A stretch of 51,837 nucleotides of DNA from Paenibacillus sp. Soil766 (GTDB taxonomy: Bacteria; Bacillota; Bacilli; Paenibacillales; NBRC-103111). Under the pieces are notes generated by a model. The model saw only the letters and a list, made by a program, of their open reading frames with translations. It did not search any database and was not told the origin of the DNA. The stretch is from assembly GCF_001428105.1 (NCBI RefSeq), contig NZ_LMSJ01000004.1:42-51878 (forward strand), given 5' to 3'. The translations under genes were made by a program, and so were the position numbers. This document shows positions 24,710 through 33,391 of this stretch, piece by piece; position 1 is the first letter of the stretch; each line of letters opens with the position of its first letter.

Positions 24710-24760
24710 AATAACCCTATTCCTCCCTCTTTTTGAGGTAGGGGAATAGGGTTATTTATT
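24710..24760 (+). terminator. Terminator of the PAP2-glycosyltransferase pair
   Basis: AATAACCCTATTCC pairs with GGAATAGGGTTATT, with an inner CCTC/GAGG stem; T-rich tail. It can work in both directions between converging genes. Confidence 0.85.
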
Positions 24761-24788
24761 GTTTCCGCTGCCATGAGTTGGAGGCGAG

Positions 24789-25697
24789 CTACTTATCCTC
24801 CTGCATCGTCACGATGATATCCTGTGCGTAGTTGCCGAATTGCTTGCCAAACAGCGTAACCCCGCCACAATTCGTCGATGTCTCTAAAGACGCAACTCGG
24901 AAATGAATATCTTGTGAAAATGAGATGTTCAGGTCATGAATCGTGGTCGTCGATATTTGCGTGCCATCCAGAAAGGAGCCCTGCGGATTCACGGTAATAA
25001 TTTTCAGCAGACCATGCTGTGTATTGCCATTTCCCCACCAATCGGGGGTGAGTACACCTCTGTGTTTACCGAAATCACCAGGGCAGGTCCATTGGCCGAG
25101 TGGCTTATCGTTGACTGAAAAAGAAATATCAGAAGGCCAATTCTCATTAAATCCAGGAGCTTCCGAGCAGATTTCAAATGAAATCTCCAATGAACGAAGT
25201 TTCTGATTGCTGTGGAAAAAATTCGGGATGCGGTACTCCACATAGCCGCTGCCGAACCAGAGAATGCCAGCTTGTACATGCTGCGGATCGGCAAAGTACC
25301 GAGGGTCATCCAGCACGCCAATCAGCTGCGTCGGTGACGCCAAGCCGCACGTCGGCTTTACGTCGAAGGCCGAGTATTGGCCGATGGGAATCGCAACCGT
25401 CGTTGTCGGATGCTCATAAGGCTTCTTTGACCTAAACTGTAACGTGGCTTGTTCAAGCTGCAGGTAGCAGATTTTTTGTGTGCCGCGCACGCCGACCACG
25501 TTCTCCGACCGCACGATGCCAGCTTGCTCCAGCTTCTGAATATGCTTCGTCACGATCGCTGATGAAATCTCTAGCCGCTGGGACAGCTGTTTAATATTTA
25601 ATGGTGCTTCGCCAAGCAGCTCAATCATCTTCACACGAGTTTCCGATGAGAAGCATTCTAGGAAGGGCATGTTTTTGGATGAAACCTCAATTTGCAT
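24789..25697 (-). CDS. ArsR-type HTH regulator with large C-terminal beta-rich domain
   Basis: 302 residues. The N-terminal 70 residues are an ArsR-like winged helix (SSETRVKMIELLGEAPLNI, IVTKHIQKLEQAGIV). The remaining 230 residues are a beta-rich domain with many Trp/Gly/Asn (GYVEYRIPNFF, QWTCPGDFGKHRG, PDWWGNGNTQHG), unusual for ArsR proteins of about 100 residues. Such regulators occur in Paenibacillus near carbohydrate genes; the extra domain may bind a sugar. The neighbouring divergent gene is a dead sialate O-acetylesterase, which may once have been its target. Regulation and ligand are inferred. Confidence 0.8.
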   Translation of the reverse strand: MQIEVSSKNMPFLECFSSETRVKMIELLGEAPLNIKQLSQRLEISSAIVTKHIQKLEQAGIVRSENVVGVRGTQKICYLQLEQATLQFRSKKPYEHPTTTVAIPIGQYSAFDVKPTCGLASPTQLIGVLDDPRYFADPQHVQAGILWFGSGYVEYRIPNFFHSNQKLRSLEISFEICSEAPGFNENWPSDISFSVNDKPLGQWTCPGDFGKHRGVLTPDWWGNGNTQHGLLKIITVNPQGSFLDGTQISTTTIHDLNISFSQDIHFRVASLETSTNCGGVTLFGKQFGNYAQDIIVTMQEDK

Positions 25698-25766
25698 AGG
25701 GGAACCTCAACTTTATAGGCATATTTGTTTCTATTGTATAACCTACAGGTTATTTAAACAACTTGA

Positions 25767-26116
25767 ATGTTTGATTTCCCCACTGCCAACTTGGCAAAAA
25801 GGACGTTCTTCGTCTGCGCGGGAGGCAAATGGCAGGTGATACTGGCAGCAGCTGAAGCGGGAGGTCCACACACACTAACTGTCAGCTCAGAGGCGAGGGG
25901 AGCGAGCGACTCATTGGCTTCCAAATCGCTGCGGAGGATGGCGACTTCCTGACGGCTGAAACGAGCATTGTTGGTAACACCGTTGAAGTGTGGAATCCGG
26001 AGATCATGGAGCCAGCAAGGGTGCGATATGCCTGGACGAATTACACGGAGGCCAATTTAGTTAATGGACTTGGCTTGCCTGCGGGGACATTTCGTACGCA
26101 CGTTACACGAGAATAG
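25767..26116 (+). pseudogene. Sialate O-acetylesterase remnant with internal deletion
   Basis: The first part reads GKWQVILAAAEAGGPHTLTV in one frame, typical of the N-terminal domain of sialate/acetylxylan esterases. It breaks off within 100 bp and continues in another frame with GFQIAAEDGDFLTAE, VRYAWTNYTEANLVNG and GLPAGTFRTHV, the C-terminal end of the same family. More than 300 residues with the SGNH catalytic core are missing and the frame changes at the junction, so no enzyme can be made. Confidence 0.8.
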
Positions 26117-26124
26117 ATGAAATT

Positions 26125-26156
26125 AGGCGTCCACTATATGGAGTGAACGCCTTTTC
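26125..26156 (+). terminator. Terminator after the esterase remnant
   Basis: AGGCGTCCACT pairs imperfectly with AGTGAACGCCT around ATATGG, followed by TTTT. Confidence 0.7.
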
Positions 26157-26177
26157 TGCAACATTAGGGGGGAGTAC

Positions 26178-27836
26178 TCAAGTGCTTGATGACTTCTTAT
26201 AGAAGAAGCGAGATAACAAGAGGCCGATGAAACCAAGTCCAATGAACAAAATCGCTTTGATTGTCAGTGAGACATTGGGCAAGTCCATGAAGATGACCTT
26301 CATTAAAGTTAGGAATAACAAAGCGATACCCGTGAGTCTTATTTGTTTGACTTCTTTCTTCAAACCGTAGGCCATAACACTAATCGCGTAAAGGACCCAC
26401 GTCGACGAGACACACAGATGTTGGATATTTATACTGAAATCGTGTGTCAATGTTTGTGTTACTTCCGTTATGAAACATAAGAATAGGAAGCCAAGCCCGT
26501 ACTTCAACGTGATTAATGTGTTCTTAGTTGAGGAACCGACTCCGAAATGGGCAATCATTGTGATCATACCCGTCATGGTTGCTAATAATAATAGCCATAT
26601 TAACATGGCAACCGACATGATACTGGTCATCCCCTCTAAGACTGCCCCCAATGCAGTTGCAAAAGCGAGTACATAAATGATGACTCCATTGATTTTTTGT
26701 AATGACGATTTCACGATGAAACCAAGGAATAGGGCGATCATTCCCTCAACCAATAAGAAACCAGGTAAGGCATCAGCACTGAAGTAGTTTGCCGAATAGA
26801 AAAGTAAGGCATAGGATGCGATTGTCATCGTATAGGGTGACTTCTCGTGAGCCTTTCGGCTGAACCAGTAGGAAATCAAGGCATAGGCTATACAAGTTGA
26901 AACCATCACAACATTGAATTGCGTATCCGTGTAAGCTACTTTAAACCAAATAGCGGTGAACGCGAAACTTGGAATTAGCAATCGAAGTTGATGATTCATG
27001 GTGGGGCTTTTGAAACAGATCGACGCTAACAAAGCTACTTGTTGGGCTAACATCCCAATGGCTGCAACCTTCGTATCCCCATGTACACCAAGGTCAAATA
27101 GGAACAATGCGAATGGTAGTAAACTAAATGACGTGTAAAATAAGCCGACAAATTGATTGCGCATCGCATAGAGCATAAAGCTTACAAATAACAACGTCTC
27201 GTAACTTACGAAAAATACGGAGGAAGGGTTGTTACTATTTAATAAGAAAGGCGTTAGAACACCTGCTGTACTTGCTATGATTGCTAAGGATTGTGAGTGT
27301 AATTTGTGTGAAAACCATAAGCCTAAGCCTACCCATAACACATTCAGGATGAACGCAAGAGGCGCCTCTATGAGTTCATACAATTGATGGCACGCAAAGG
27401 TGGTTAGCATGAGCAATCCGATGGAACCACCTAATAAAACCTGTGATAGTAAAGGTCGATTTGCTTTATGTTGTTTGAAACCGATGATGATGAAGGCCCC
27501 ACCGACCATATAGCCAATCGCACAGCGCATCCACTCTGTGAGGAGTCCGTTGTCAACCGCCGCTTTGAACCCCCATACGATACCGATGAGAAGTACGAAC
27601 ATAAAAACTCTCGGCAGCCATACCCTGGCAATGAGGTGTTCCCAGTCGGTTTCTTTTTTAATGACTTCCTGTTTAGGTGGTGCAATGGGCGGAACTTGAA
27701 CAGGATTTGGGGTGCGATTAGGAATAGGATGACTTACTTTGTTTTCAGTTGGTTGGCTTTGCTTTAAATGTGCGAGTTCTTTCTCAAGCTCGACAACTCT
27801 CTTTTCTAAGTTCTCAAATCGATTATGAATGTCCAA
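26178..27836 (-). CDS. DUF2339 multi-pass membrane protein
   Basis: 552 residues from TTG 27836, which has AAGGAGAGG 7 nt upstream; an ATG 17 codons earlier has no such site. A short coiled-coil (ENLEKRVVELEKELAHLKQ) is followed by a Pro-rich linker and then WEHLIARVWLPRVFMFVLLIG, which begins a series of about 14-16 hydrophobic helices. This is the DUF2339 layout (related proteins are annotated YccA-like or unknown). No transport motif is recognised. It stands alone. Confidence 0.82.
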   Translation of the reverse strand: MDIHNRFENLEKRVVELEKELAHLKQSQPTENKVSHPIPNRTPNPVQVPPIAPPKQEVIKKETDWEHLIARVWLPRVFMFVLLIGIVWGFKAAVDNGLLTEWMRCAIGYMVGGAFIIIGFKQHKANRPLLSQVLLGGSIGLLMLTTFACHQLYELIEAPLAFILNVLWVGLGLWFSHKLHSQSLAIIASTAGVLTPFLLNSNNPSSVFFVSYETLLFVSFMLYAMRNQFVGLFYTSFSLLPFALFLFDLGVHGDTKVAAIGMLAQQVALLASICFKSPTMNHQLRLLIPSFAFTAIWFKVAYTDTQFNVVMVSTCIAYALISYWFSRKAHEKSPYTMTIASYALLFYSANYFSADALPGFLLVEGMIALFLGFIVKSSLQKINGVIIYVLAFATALGAVLEGMTSIMSVAMLIWLLLLATMTGMITMIAHFGVGSSTKNTLITLKYGLGFLFLCFITEVTQTLTHDFSINIQHLCVSSTWVLYAISVMAYGLKKEVKQIRLTGIALLFLTLMKVIFMDLPNVSLTIKAILFIGLGFIGLLLSRFFYKKSSST

Positions 27837-27945
27837 GAAGCAACCTCTCCTTAGCTCGATGATAATTTCGGGCAAATGTTTATACATTCAGGATATCAGT
27901 ATATGATGGATGAAATAAGTACTATTCTGTTGTAGTACCTTATAA

Positions 27946-28134
27946 ATGGGAGAACTTCATGTAAGGATTGGGAAAAAGACAACGAACGTTACGGACAAAG
28001 GATTCTCCTATGTTATTGCTGGAGATTGGTTTAACCATGTTCAGCGAATCAGTGGGTTATCTTGGGAAGTGGACAAGTGGGTGAATGATGCTATAGCTTT
28101 TGATATAGAAACAACATATCTTGAAAACAAATAG
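27946..28134 (+). CDS. Possible small protein (62 aa), doubtful
   Basis: Open frame from ATG 27946 without a convincing ribosome binding site. The composition is protein-like (SYVIAGDWFNHVQRISGLSWEVDKW), but no family is recognised. It may be a fragment of an older gene. Confidence 0.3.
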   Translation: MGELHVRIGKKTTNVTDKGFSYVIAGDWFNHVQRISGLSWEVDKWVNDAIAFDIETTYLENK

Positions 28135-28359
28135 TGGATTCGTCTTTGAAAAAGATGCCAAAACTACGCGCGGGCAAACAGCGCTGTTGATTAATCAGTT
28201 TAAACTTCGTTGCCGCCTTACATCCTATAAGAATCTCGCTCCGCAAGCTGACCGTAAATCGCAACGCTTTTGCGGGTTAGTTAACTTTGAATAAACATAA
28301 CCATCATCACCAATAATAGGGCTACACCCTTGAGGTACATGATGGAAGGAATACAAGCC
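28135..28359. other. Intergenic stretch without recognised features
   Basis: About 220 bp. Frames on both strands are closed by stops; no repeat, terminator or RNA gene was recognised. Confidence 0.5.
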
Positions 28360-28512
28360 ATGGATATTGATGCTTTCTTAACTGAAGTCCTCAGCTCTAA
28401 TGAAGATTGGTATGTAACGACCAAGGATGGCGTATCGGTCATAGATCCGAATCAGGAGCAGGATATTCCTACTTTTGATCAGCATGACGATTATCTGGAA
28501 TCGGGATTTTAA
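28360..28512 (+). CDS. Small acidic protein (50 aa) of unknown function
   Basis: From ATG 28360, with GGAAGGA about 10 nt upstream, the frame gives a very acidic peptide (DIDAFLTEVLSSNEDWYV, DQHDDYLESGF). No motif is known. A strong terminator starts 30 bp after the stop, which supports transcription. Confidence 0.45.
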   Translation: MDIDAFLTEVLSSNEDWYVTTKDGVSVIDPNQEQDIPTFDQHDDYLESGF

Positions 28513-28542
28513 GTTTCACGAAACGCATAGGACACGCGCGAA

Positions 28543-28590
28543 AGGGCTGTCTCAAAAGTTCGATGTAGAACTTTGAGACAGCTCTTTTTT
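28543..28590. terminator. Large terminator hairpin
   Basis: AGGGCTGTCTCAAAAGTTC pairs with GAACTTTGAGACAGCTCT, followed by TTTTTT. It is a relative of the hairpin at 12882-12930. Confidence 0.85.
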
Positions 28591-28620
28591 GCACTTCTCA
28601 ACTTAGTTGCCTACATCCTA

Positions 28621-29205
28621 TTAAGCTAGGATAAAGGCAGCTAACTCAGCTTCCCTAGCATCCGATAACGGCTCCGAATTATCCCAGTACAAGAGGGACG
28701 ACGGTTCCATCTGCCAAGTAACTTCACTACGCTGCAACGATGTACGGAACTGCTGCCAATTGTCCAGCTTCCAGACATCCAGTGCCGATCCTCTTAAGCG
28801 AATACGCTCTTGATACGCTTCCTCGCTCGGTAAATGAACATAAATCACCTTAACTCTGACATCCTGTATCGAAGCTCCAATACGAGCCAGCTCCCCTTCC
28901 AGCCACAGCGGTTCCCCCTGTTCCCTTGTAAAAGGCCCGATTACGATCGCGTCCTGATCAAGTGTAAGCTGTTCAAGCGCCGCATCCATCGTGATGCGAT
29001 AGCCCAAATCTCGGCAGTGTTTCTTATAAAATGGTGAATCTCGATCGCTCGGATCTTGCCCAGCAAGGGTCATGATCGCTTCTGCCGCGGGGCGCAGCAA
29101 CGTATCCATATCCAAGAAAGCCCCGCCATGTCGCTGAACCCAAGCCCTTGCTAGTGTTGTTTTGCCTGCTCCCGCAGGACCGATGAAGAAGATTAATTTG
29201 CGCAT
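28621..29205 (-). CDS. P-loop kinase / AAA-type ATP-binding protein
   Basis: 194 residues. Walker A GPAGAGKTT at residues 9-17 and the DMDTLL acidic stretch afterwards resemble small-molecule kinases such as gluconate, shikimate or zeta-toxin-like kinases. VIYVHLPSEEAYQERIRLRG is the lid-like region. CGGAGGT precedes the ATG. The substrate cannot be named. Confidence 0.8.
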   Translation of the reverse strand: MRKLIFFIGPAGAGKTTLARAWVQRHGGAFLDMDTLLRPAAEAIMTLAGQDPSDRDSPFYKKHCRDLGYRITMDAALEQLTLDQDAIVIGPFTREQGEPLWLEGELARIGASIQDVRVKVIYVHLPSEEAYQERIRLRGSALDVWKLDNWQQFRTSLQRSEVTWQMEPSSLLYWDNSEPLSDAREAELAAFILA

Positions 29206-29395
29206 AGGTAACCTCCGAAGTTAACGGTGTGAGTGACATTTCATCAAATTGTAACATAAGAGCGTTTTCAACGCAGATTTTCAGGAAACTTTCAGCTAGG
29301 TTAAGGATTCTTTAAGATTCCCACCACATTTGCTTCACACTTTTTCTGTATATTACAAGAAAAAAGGGGAAAACCAAACTGGAAGGATCGATCTT

Positions 29396-30529
29396 GTGTT
29401 AACAAATGTGATTAGTCCACTACGAAGTAGTATGGAAGCAACATCCCGTCCATCGGCTCAATGGCCCACACATGGCTGGCCAACATCAACGCCTGAGGCA
29501 CAAGGGTTATACTCAGCTACGTTAGCTAAGACTTTTGACGTTTTCCATGATCATGGCGTGCACAGTATAGCCGTTATACGGAATGGTGTATGGGTGGCAG
29601 ATGCTAGTAAAGAAGGGATTCAATCTGGAATCCCGCAGGATATGAAATCAGTTACCAAAAGCGTGACATCCGCATTAATCGGGATTGCATTGAAGGAAGG
29701 CAAGCTAAAGAGTCCAGAACAGCGTCTGGCTGCATTTTTTCCAGAGTTAGAAAATGATCCTTTAAAATCAAAGATTCGATTGAAGCATCTGCTAAGCATG
29801 ACTTCAGGACTTTCATGGAATAATGATCAGGAACAATCATCGAATGAGATGATGCATGCATCGGATTGGGTGGCGTATATTCTAAATTGTCCAGCTCAAC
29901 ATGAACCTGGTGCGGTGTTTAACTATTCTAACGGTGATGCACATTTACTCTCGGCAGTCATAGGGAAAGTAACGGGTATGTCCATGTTTGAATATGCAAA
30001 GTCACGGTTATTCGAACCGCTTGGTATAACGAATGTGAACTGGAATCATGATCATCAAGGCATTACCATTGGCGCGTGGGCATTAGCTCTATCACTTGCG
30101 GACATGGCGAAGATAGGCTTGCTTTACCTGAATGAAGGACAGTGGGAAGGGAAATCAATTATTCCCCAATCTTGGATTCGTACCTCACTCACGAAGCGAA
30201 TTACCTTGAACTATAGTAATGGTACGCAAGGCTTTTATGGCTATTATTGGTGGACCAAATCACTTGCCAAAGGTTTAAGTAAAGGAAGTCGCAAGGAGAT
30301 GGATATTTTCTATGCTTCGGGTTCAGGAGGTAGACGTATCTTCGGTATTCCAGAATTGAAGATGGTTGTTGCATTGACAGCGAATACTGGTGATGTGGAT
30401 TTGCCAGAAAGTCTGTTGCACCACGTGGTGCAGGCTGTAAGGTCGAACAAGCAGCTCTCTGAGAACCGCTTAGCTTTCGAGCAATTGCAGCAATCGATTC
30501 AGCGCTTCACAGCCACACCACTTAATTAA
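29396..30529 (+). CDS. Serine hydrolase, beta-lactamase/PBP4* family
   Basis: 377 residues from GTG 29396 (GGAAGGA about 9 nt upstream). The SxxK motif is SVTK (in DMKSVTKSVTSALIG), the YxN motif is YSN (VFNYSNGD), and the third motif region is GSGGRR. No signal peptide is seen with this start, so it may be cytoplasmic; the family includes esterases, D-aminopeptidases and class C-like enzymes. A true beta-lactamase role is not supported. Confidence 0.85.
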   Translation: MLTNVISPLRSSMEATSRPSAQWPTHGWPTSTPEAQGLYSATLAKTFDVFHDHGVHSIAVIRNGVWVADASKEGIQSGIPQDMKSVTKSVTSALIGIALKEGKLKSPEQRLAAFFPELENDPLKSKIRLKHLLSMTSGLSWNNDQEQSSNEMMHASDWVAYILNCPAQHEPGAVFNYSNGDAHLLSAVIGKVTGMSMFEYAKSRLFEPLGITNVNWNHDHQGITIGAWALALSLADMAKIGLLYLNEGQWEGKSIIPQSWIRTSLTKRITLNYSNGTQGFYGYYWWTKSLAKGLSKGSRKEMDIFYASGSGGRRIFGIPELKMVVALTANTGDVDLPESLLHHVVQAVRSNKQLSENRLAFEQLQQSIQRFTATPLN

Positions 30530-30577
30530 ACATCGAGGCTAGCATGTCTTGATGCACAGCATAATGTAACAACATGG

Positions 30578-30610
30578 AGGTCTGTCAATCGTTGACAGGC
30601 CTATTCTTTA
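30578..30610 (+). terminator. Hairpin between serine hydrolase and the iron island
   Basis: AGGTCTGTCAA pairs with TTGACAGGCCT around TCG, followed by ATTCTTTA. The right arm contains TTGACA, which together with TAAATT (18 bp later) could also be the promoter of the next gene. Confidence 0.65.
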
Positions 30611-30627
30611 TGTGCTAAATTTTATTT

Positions 30628-30642
30628 TGATAATGATTCTCA
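30628..30642 (+). promoter_or_regulatory. Fur box before the AraC-type regulator
   Basis: TGATAATGATTCTCA differs from the 7-1-7 Fur consensus TGATAATNATTATCA at one position. It lies about 30 bp before the TTG start, so iron should repress this gene through Fur. Confidence 0.85.
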
Positions 30643-30671
30643 TTTTCAAAATTAGAGAGGAGCCTGCTATC

Positions 30672-32273
30672 TTGTCTGAAGTGTTCACTAAAGATGAAGA
30701 CATGTTCCTTTGCCTTGATCATACATGGCTTAAATTTCGTACTGCGCAGCTCATTCAAGTAGGGGAGTTAGCGCAGCAGCTTACTTCTTCTTATTGCATG
30801 GTGGTTGTTAAGCAAGGCGAAGGCCATTTGAGCATAGATTTGGAAACTTATCGCATGCAACCGGATACGGTACATGTCCTAGTGCCTGGTCAAACGGTGG
30901 GGCTTTGCGATGGACAGAAGTCGGAGTTGTATCTCATTGCTTTTGATATGCAGAATGATACTTCGGATGTTGGAGTGAATTTTCCTCTTGTTGGTGAGTT
31001 GCCGGTACATATCGAGAGTGCACTAAGTCAGTTGTGTGAGCAGCTTTACTTAAGCTGCCGGAGTGAAAGCGCGGTGGAACGATTTCGAGCACAGTCGCTA
31101 TTTCTAGAACTGATCTATTGGGTGATGACGCACATTCGTCAGAATCCCAAATCCGACTCACGAGCCGCTATGGATCGAACTAAGAGCTATATTGAAGCCC
31201 ATTATCGAGAAAGTATGACGATTGAACAGCTCGCGCGTATGGCCGAAATTAGTCCGAAATATTATGTCAGTTTATTCAAAAAAACGTATGGTAAAACCGC
31301 CATCGACTACCTAACGGAAGTGAGAGTCAATATGGCGAAGCAGCTTATGCTGCAAACTGAGGTCCGTTTGAAGGATGTTGCCTACCAGGTGGGCTACAAT
31401 GATGAGTTTTATTTTAGCCGCATATTTAAGAAAGAGGTTGGTGTGTCGCCGACGGTATATTTGAAAAATCGCCGACAACGAATCGTCGCCTATTCTTCGA
31501 CAGTGCTTGGACAGTTGCTAGCGCTCAAGATTATGCCCTACGCCGCACCCCTCCATCCTAAATGGAGTTCCTACTACTATAATAAGTATCGCACAGATAT
31601 CCCGTTGCACTTGAGTGGCTACCGGTTTAATGAGGATTGGGAGACGAACGTGGCAGCACTGGAGCACAGTCAGGTGCATTTCATCATTAGCACAGACCAG
31701 TTGGCCATCGAGGAGAAGGAGCGTTTGTCTCACATAGCTCCTGTTCATATTGTACCTCTGTATGATAAAAACTGGCAGGAACAACTGCACGCGACCGCGC
31801 AAATTGTGGGTGCTTTAGACGAAGCTGTTGTGTGGATGGAGGGCTACAATCGCCACATTCAATTATTACGGGAACGATTGCAGGAAGAACTGCAGAATGA
31901 CAATGTATTAATGGCCAGCTTATTAGGCGATAGCTTCTACCTACTCCCGACACGGGGAATGCGAGACGTTTTTCGAGATTTAGGCTTGCAACCGCCCTTA
32001 GGGGTAGAGAAGTATGCCAAAAACCAAAGCTTGACGCTGGAAGAACTGGCTCAACTCGATGCGGATCATTTGCTTCTTAATATCCGGCAGGAATCAGAGA
32101 CGTTGCAGCATTGGGAACGAATCAGAACGTCTGCCACGTGGCAGGACTTGAAGGTTGTGCGCAGAAATCGCCTTCATCTCATTTCCTCAGATCCGTGGAG
32201 AGAGTACTCCGCTTATGCTATGGAACGCATGGTTCAAGACATTCATGAGCATTTATGTGACAATCGTACATGA
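30672..32273 (+). CDS. Btr-like AraC regulator fused to a siderophore-binding domain
   Basis: 533 residues from TTG 30672, 9 nt after AGAGAGGAG; the 20 codons before it overlap the Fur box. An N-terminal cupin-like part, then an AraC double helix-turn-helix (SMTIEQLARMAEISPKYY, LKDVAYQVGYNDEFYFSRIFKK), then about 240 residues like a periplasmic siderophore-binding protein (ALKIMPYAAPLHPK, LAQLDADHLLLNI). This is the architecture of B. subtilis Btr, which binds the iron-siderophore and activates feuABC-besA. The following genes are in that same order, so it most likely activates them. Confidence 0.92.
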   Translation: MSEVFTKDEDMFLCLDHTWLKFRTAQLIQVGELAQQLTSSYCMVVVKQGEGHLSIDLETYRMQPDTVHVLVPGQTVGLCDGQKSELYLIAFDMQNDTSDVGVNFPLVGELPVHIESALSQLCEQLYLSCRSESAVERFRAQSLFLELIYWVMTHIRQNPKSDSRAAMDRTKSYIEAHYRESMTIEQLARMAEISPKYYVSLFKKTYGKTAIDYLTEVRVNMAKQLMLQTEVRLKDVAYQVGYNDEFYFSRIFKKEVGVSPTVYLKNRRQRIVAYSSTVLGQLLALKIMPYAAPLHPKWSSYYYNKYRTDIPLHLSGYRFNEDWETNVAALEHSQVHFIISTDQLAIEEKERLSHIAPVHIVPLYDKNWQEQLHATAQIVGALDEAVVWMEGYNRHIQLLRERLQEELQNDNVLMASLLGDSFYLLPTRGMRDVFRDLGLQPPLGVEKYAKNQSLTLEELAQLDADHLLLNIRQESETLQHWERIRTSATWQDLKVVRRNRLHLISSDPWREYSAYAMERMVQDIHEHLCDNRT

Positions 32274-32326
32274 GAATTTCCGTATATTGTCCATGTTCGA
32301 CATGGGCAACTTCTTTTATAATTTGA

Positions 32327-32341
32327 TGAGAATGATTATCA
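32327..32341 (+). promoter_or_regulatory. Fur box before the siderophore-binding lipoprotein
   Basis: TGAGAATGATTATCA, one mismatch to the 7-1-7 Fur consensus, 33 bp before the ATG. The regulator and transporter genes thus have separate Fur sites. Confidence 0.85.
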
Positions 32342-32373
32342 TTCGTAGCGGATAGAGAGGGGATTTATTAAAA

Positions 32374-33381
32374 ATGAAAAAGTTAGCAACGATCGGTATT
32401 ACGACATTGGTGCTATTAGGGTTGACGGCATGTGGCGGGGAGAAAACAGAAACGGCACCTACAGCAGCAGGTACAACAGCTCCAACTGCCACAGTTGCAC
32501 CTACGGCTGCTCCCGCAGCAACATCATCAGGGCCAAGAGTCATCAAATACGTAGGCAAAGAGTACACAGTTCCTGCGAAAGCGGATAAACTCGTTATTAC
32601 AGGTGCGCTTGAGTCATTGGAAGATGCTTTACTTCTAGATGTGAAACCAGTTGGTGCACTAACGGTTGGTGGCAAATTCCCAGCAGTATTCGCGCCAATT
32701 ACGGATAAAGCAGAGGGTGTAGGCGAGAAAACGCAGCCGAACCTCGAAACGATTTTGAAATTGAAACCAGATGTTATTCTAATGAGCACGAAATTCCCGG
32801 CGGAGACGATTGAGAAAATTTCCAAAATCGGGCCAACCATTCCGGTATCCCACATCGCTACAGATTGGGAGAATAACTTGATGTTACTTGGTGAGTTGAC
32901 AGGTAAGCAAGATAAAGCGAAGCAAGTGCTAGATAAGTACAAAGCGGATTCGGCAGCTTTGAAAGCGAAAATCGGTCCTATTTTCAAAGGTAAAAAAGTA
33001 GTAGCCCTTCGCGTTCGTTCAGGCAGCTTATTCATCTATCCGGAGGATGTATTCTTCAATCCATCCATCTATGCCGAATTAGGTGCAACGGTTCCAGAAG
33101 AAGTAAAAGCAGCGAAATCACAAGCCAATATCTCTCTTGAGAAGCTCTCCGAGATGAACCCGGACTACTTGATCGTGGAATTCTCTGAGGAAGAGAACAA
33201 GGATACGCCGAAAGTGTTTGAAGACTTGAAAAACAACCCTATCTTCAAAAATATTAATGCCGTTAAAAATGGTCAACTATATACGAATCTTGTAGATCCG
33301 CTCTTACAAGGTGGTACTGCTTACAGCAAAATTAAGTTCCTAGAAGCGATTAATAGCTCTAAAATAGTTGGAGCAAAGTGA
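32374..33381 (+). CDS. FeuA-like siderophore-binding lipoprotein
   Basis: 335 residues. Signal peptide with lipobox LTAC (Cys20) and an Ala/Thr/Pro-rich linker, then a class III binding-protein domain (IKYVGKEYTVPAKADKLVI, GEKTQPNLETILKLKPDVIL, PDYLIVEF, YSKIKFLEAI). Members bind ferric catecholates such as bacillibactin or enterobactin on the cell surface and pass them to a FecCD permease. GAGAGGGGA precedes the start. The two permease genes follow directly. Confidence 0.93.
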   Translation: MKKLATIGITTLVLLGLTACGGEKTETAPTAAGTTAPTATVAPTAAPAATSSGPRVIKYVGKEYTVPAKADKLVITGALESLEDALLLDVKPVGALTVGGKFPAVFAPITDKAEGVGEKTQPNLETILKLKPDVILMSTKFPAETIEKISKIGPTIPVSHIATDWENNLMLLGELTGKQDKAKQVLDKYKADSAALKAKIGPIFKGKKVVALRVRSGSLFIYPEDVFFNPSIYAELGATVPEEVKAAKSQANISLEKLSEMNPDYLIVEFSEEENKDTPKVFEDLKNNPIFKNINAVKNGQLYTNLVDPLLQGGTAYSKIKFLEAINSSKIVGAK

Positions 33382-33391
33382 GAGTAGAGCT

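Noticed and set aside
29396..30529. True beta-lactamase giving drug resistance
   Set aside because: SxxK and YxN motifs are shared with many esterases and peptidases; there is no signal peptide or class C-specific context.
32316..33035. A 239-codon frame antisense to the siderophore-binding lipoprotein
   Set aside because: It is the shadow of the Ala/Thr-rich coding strand; no ribosome site, no known domain.
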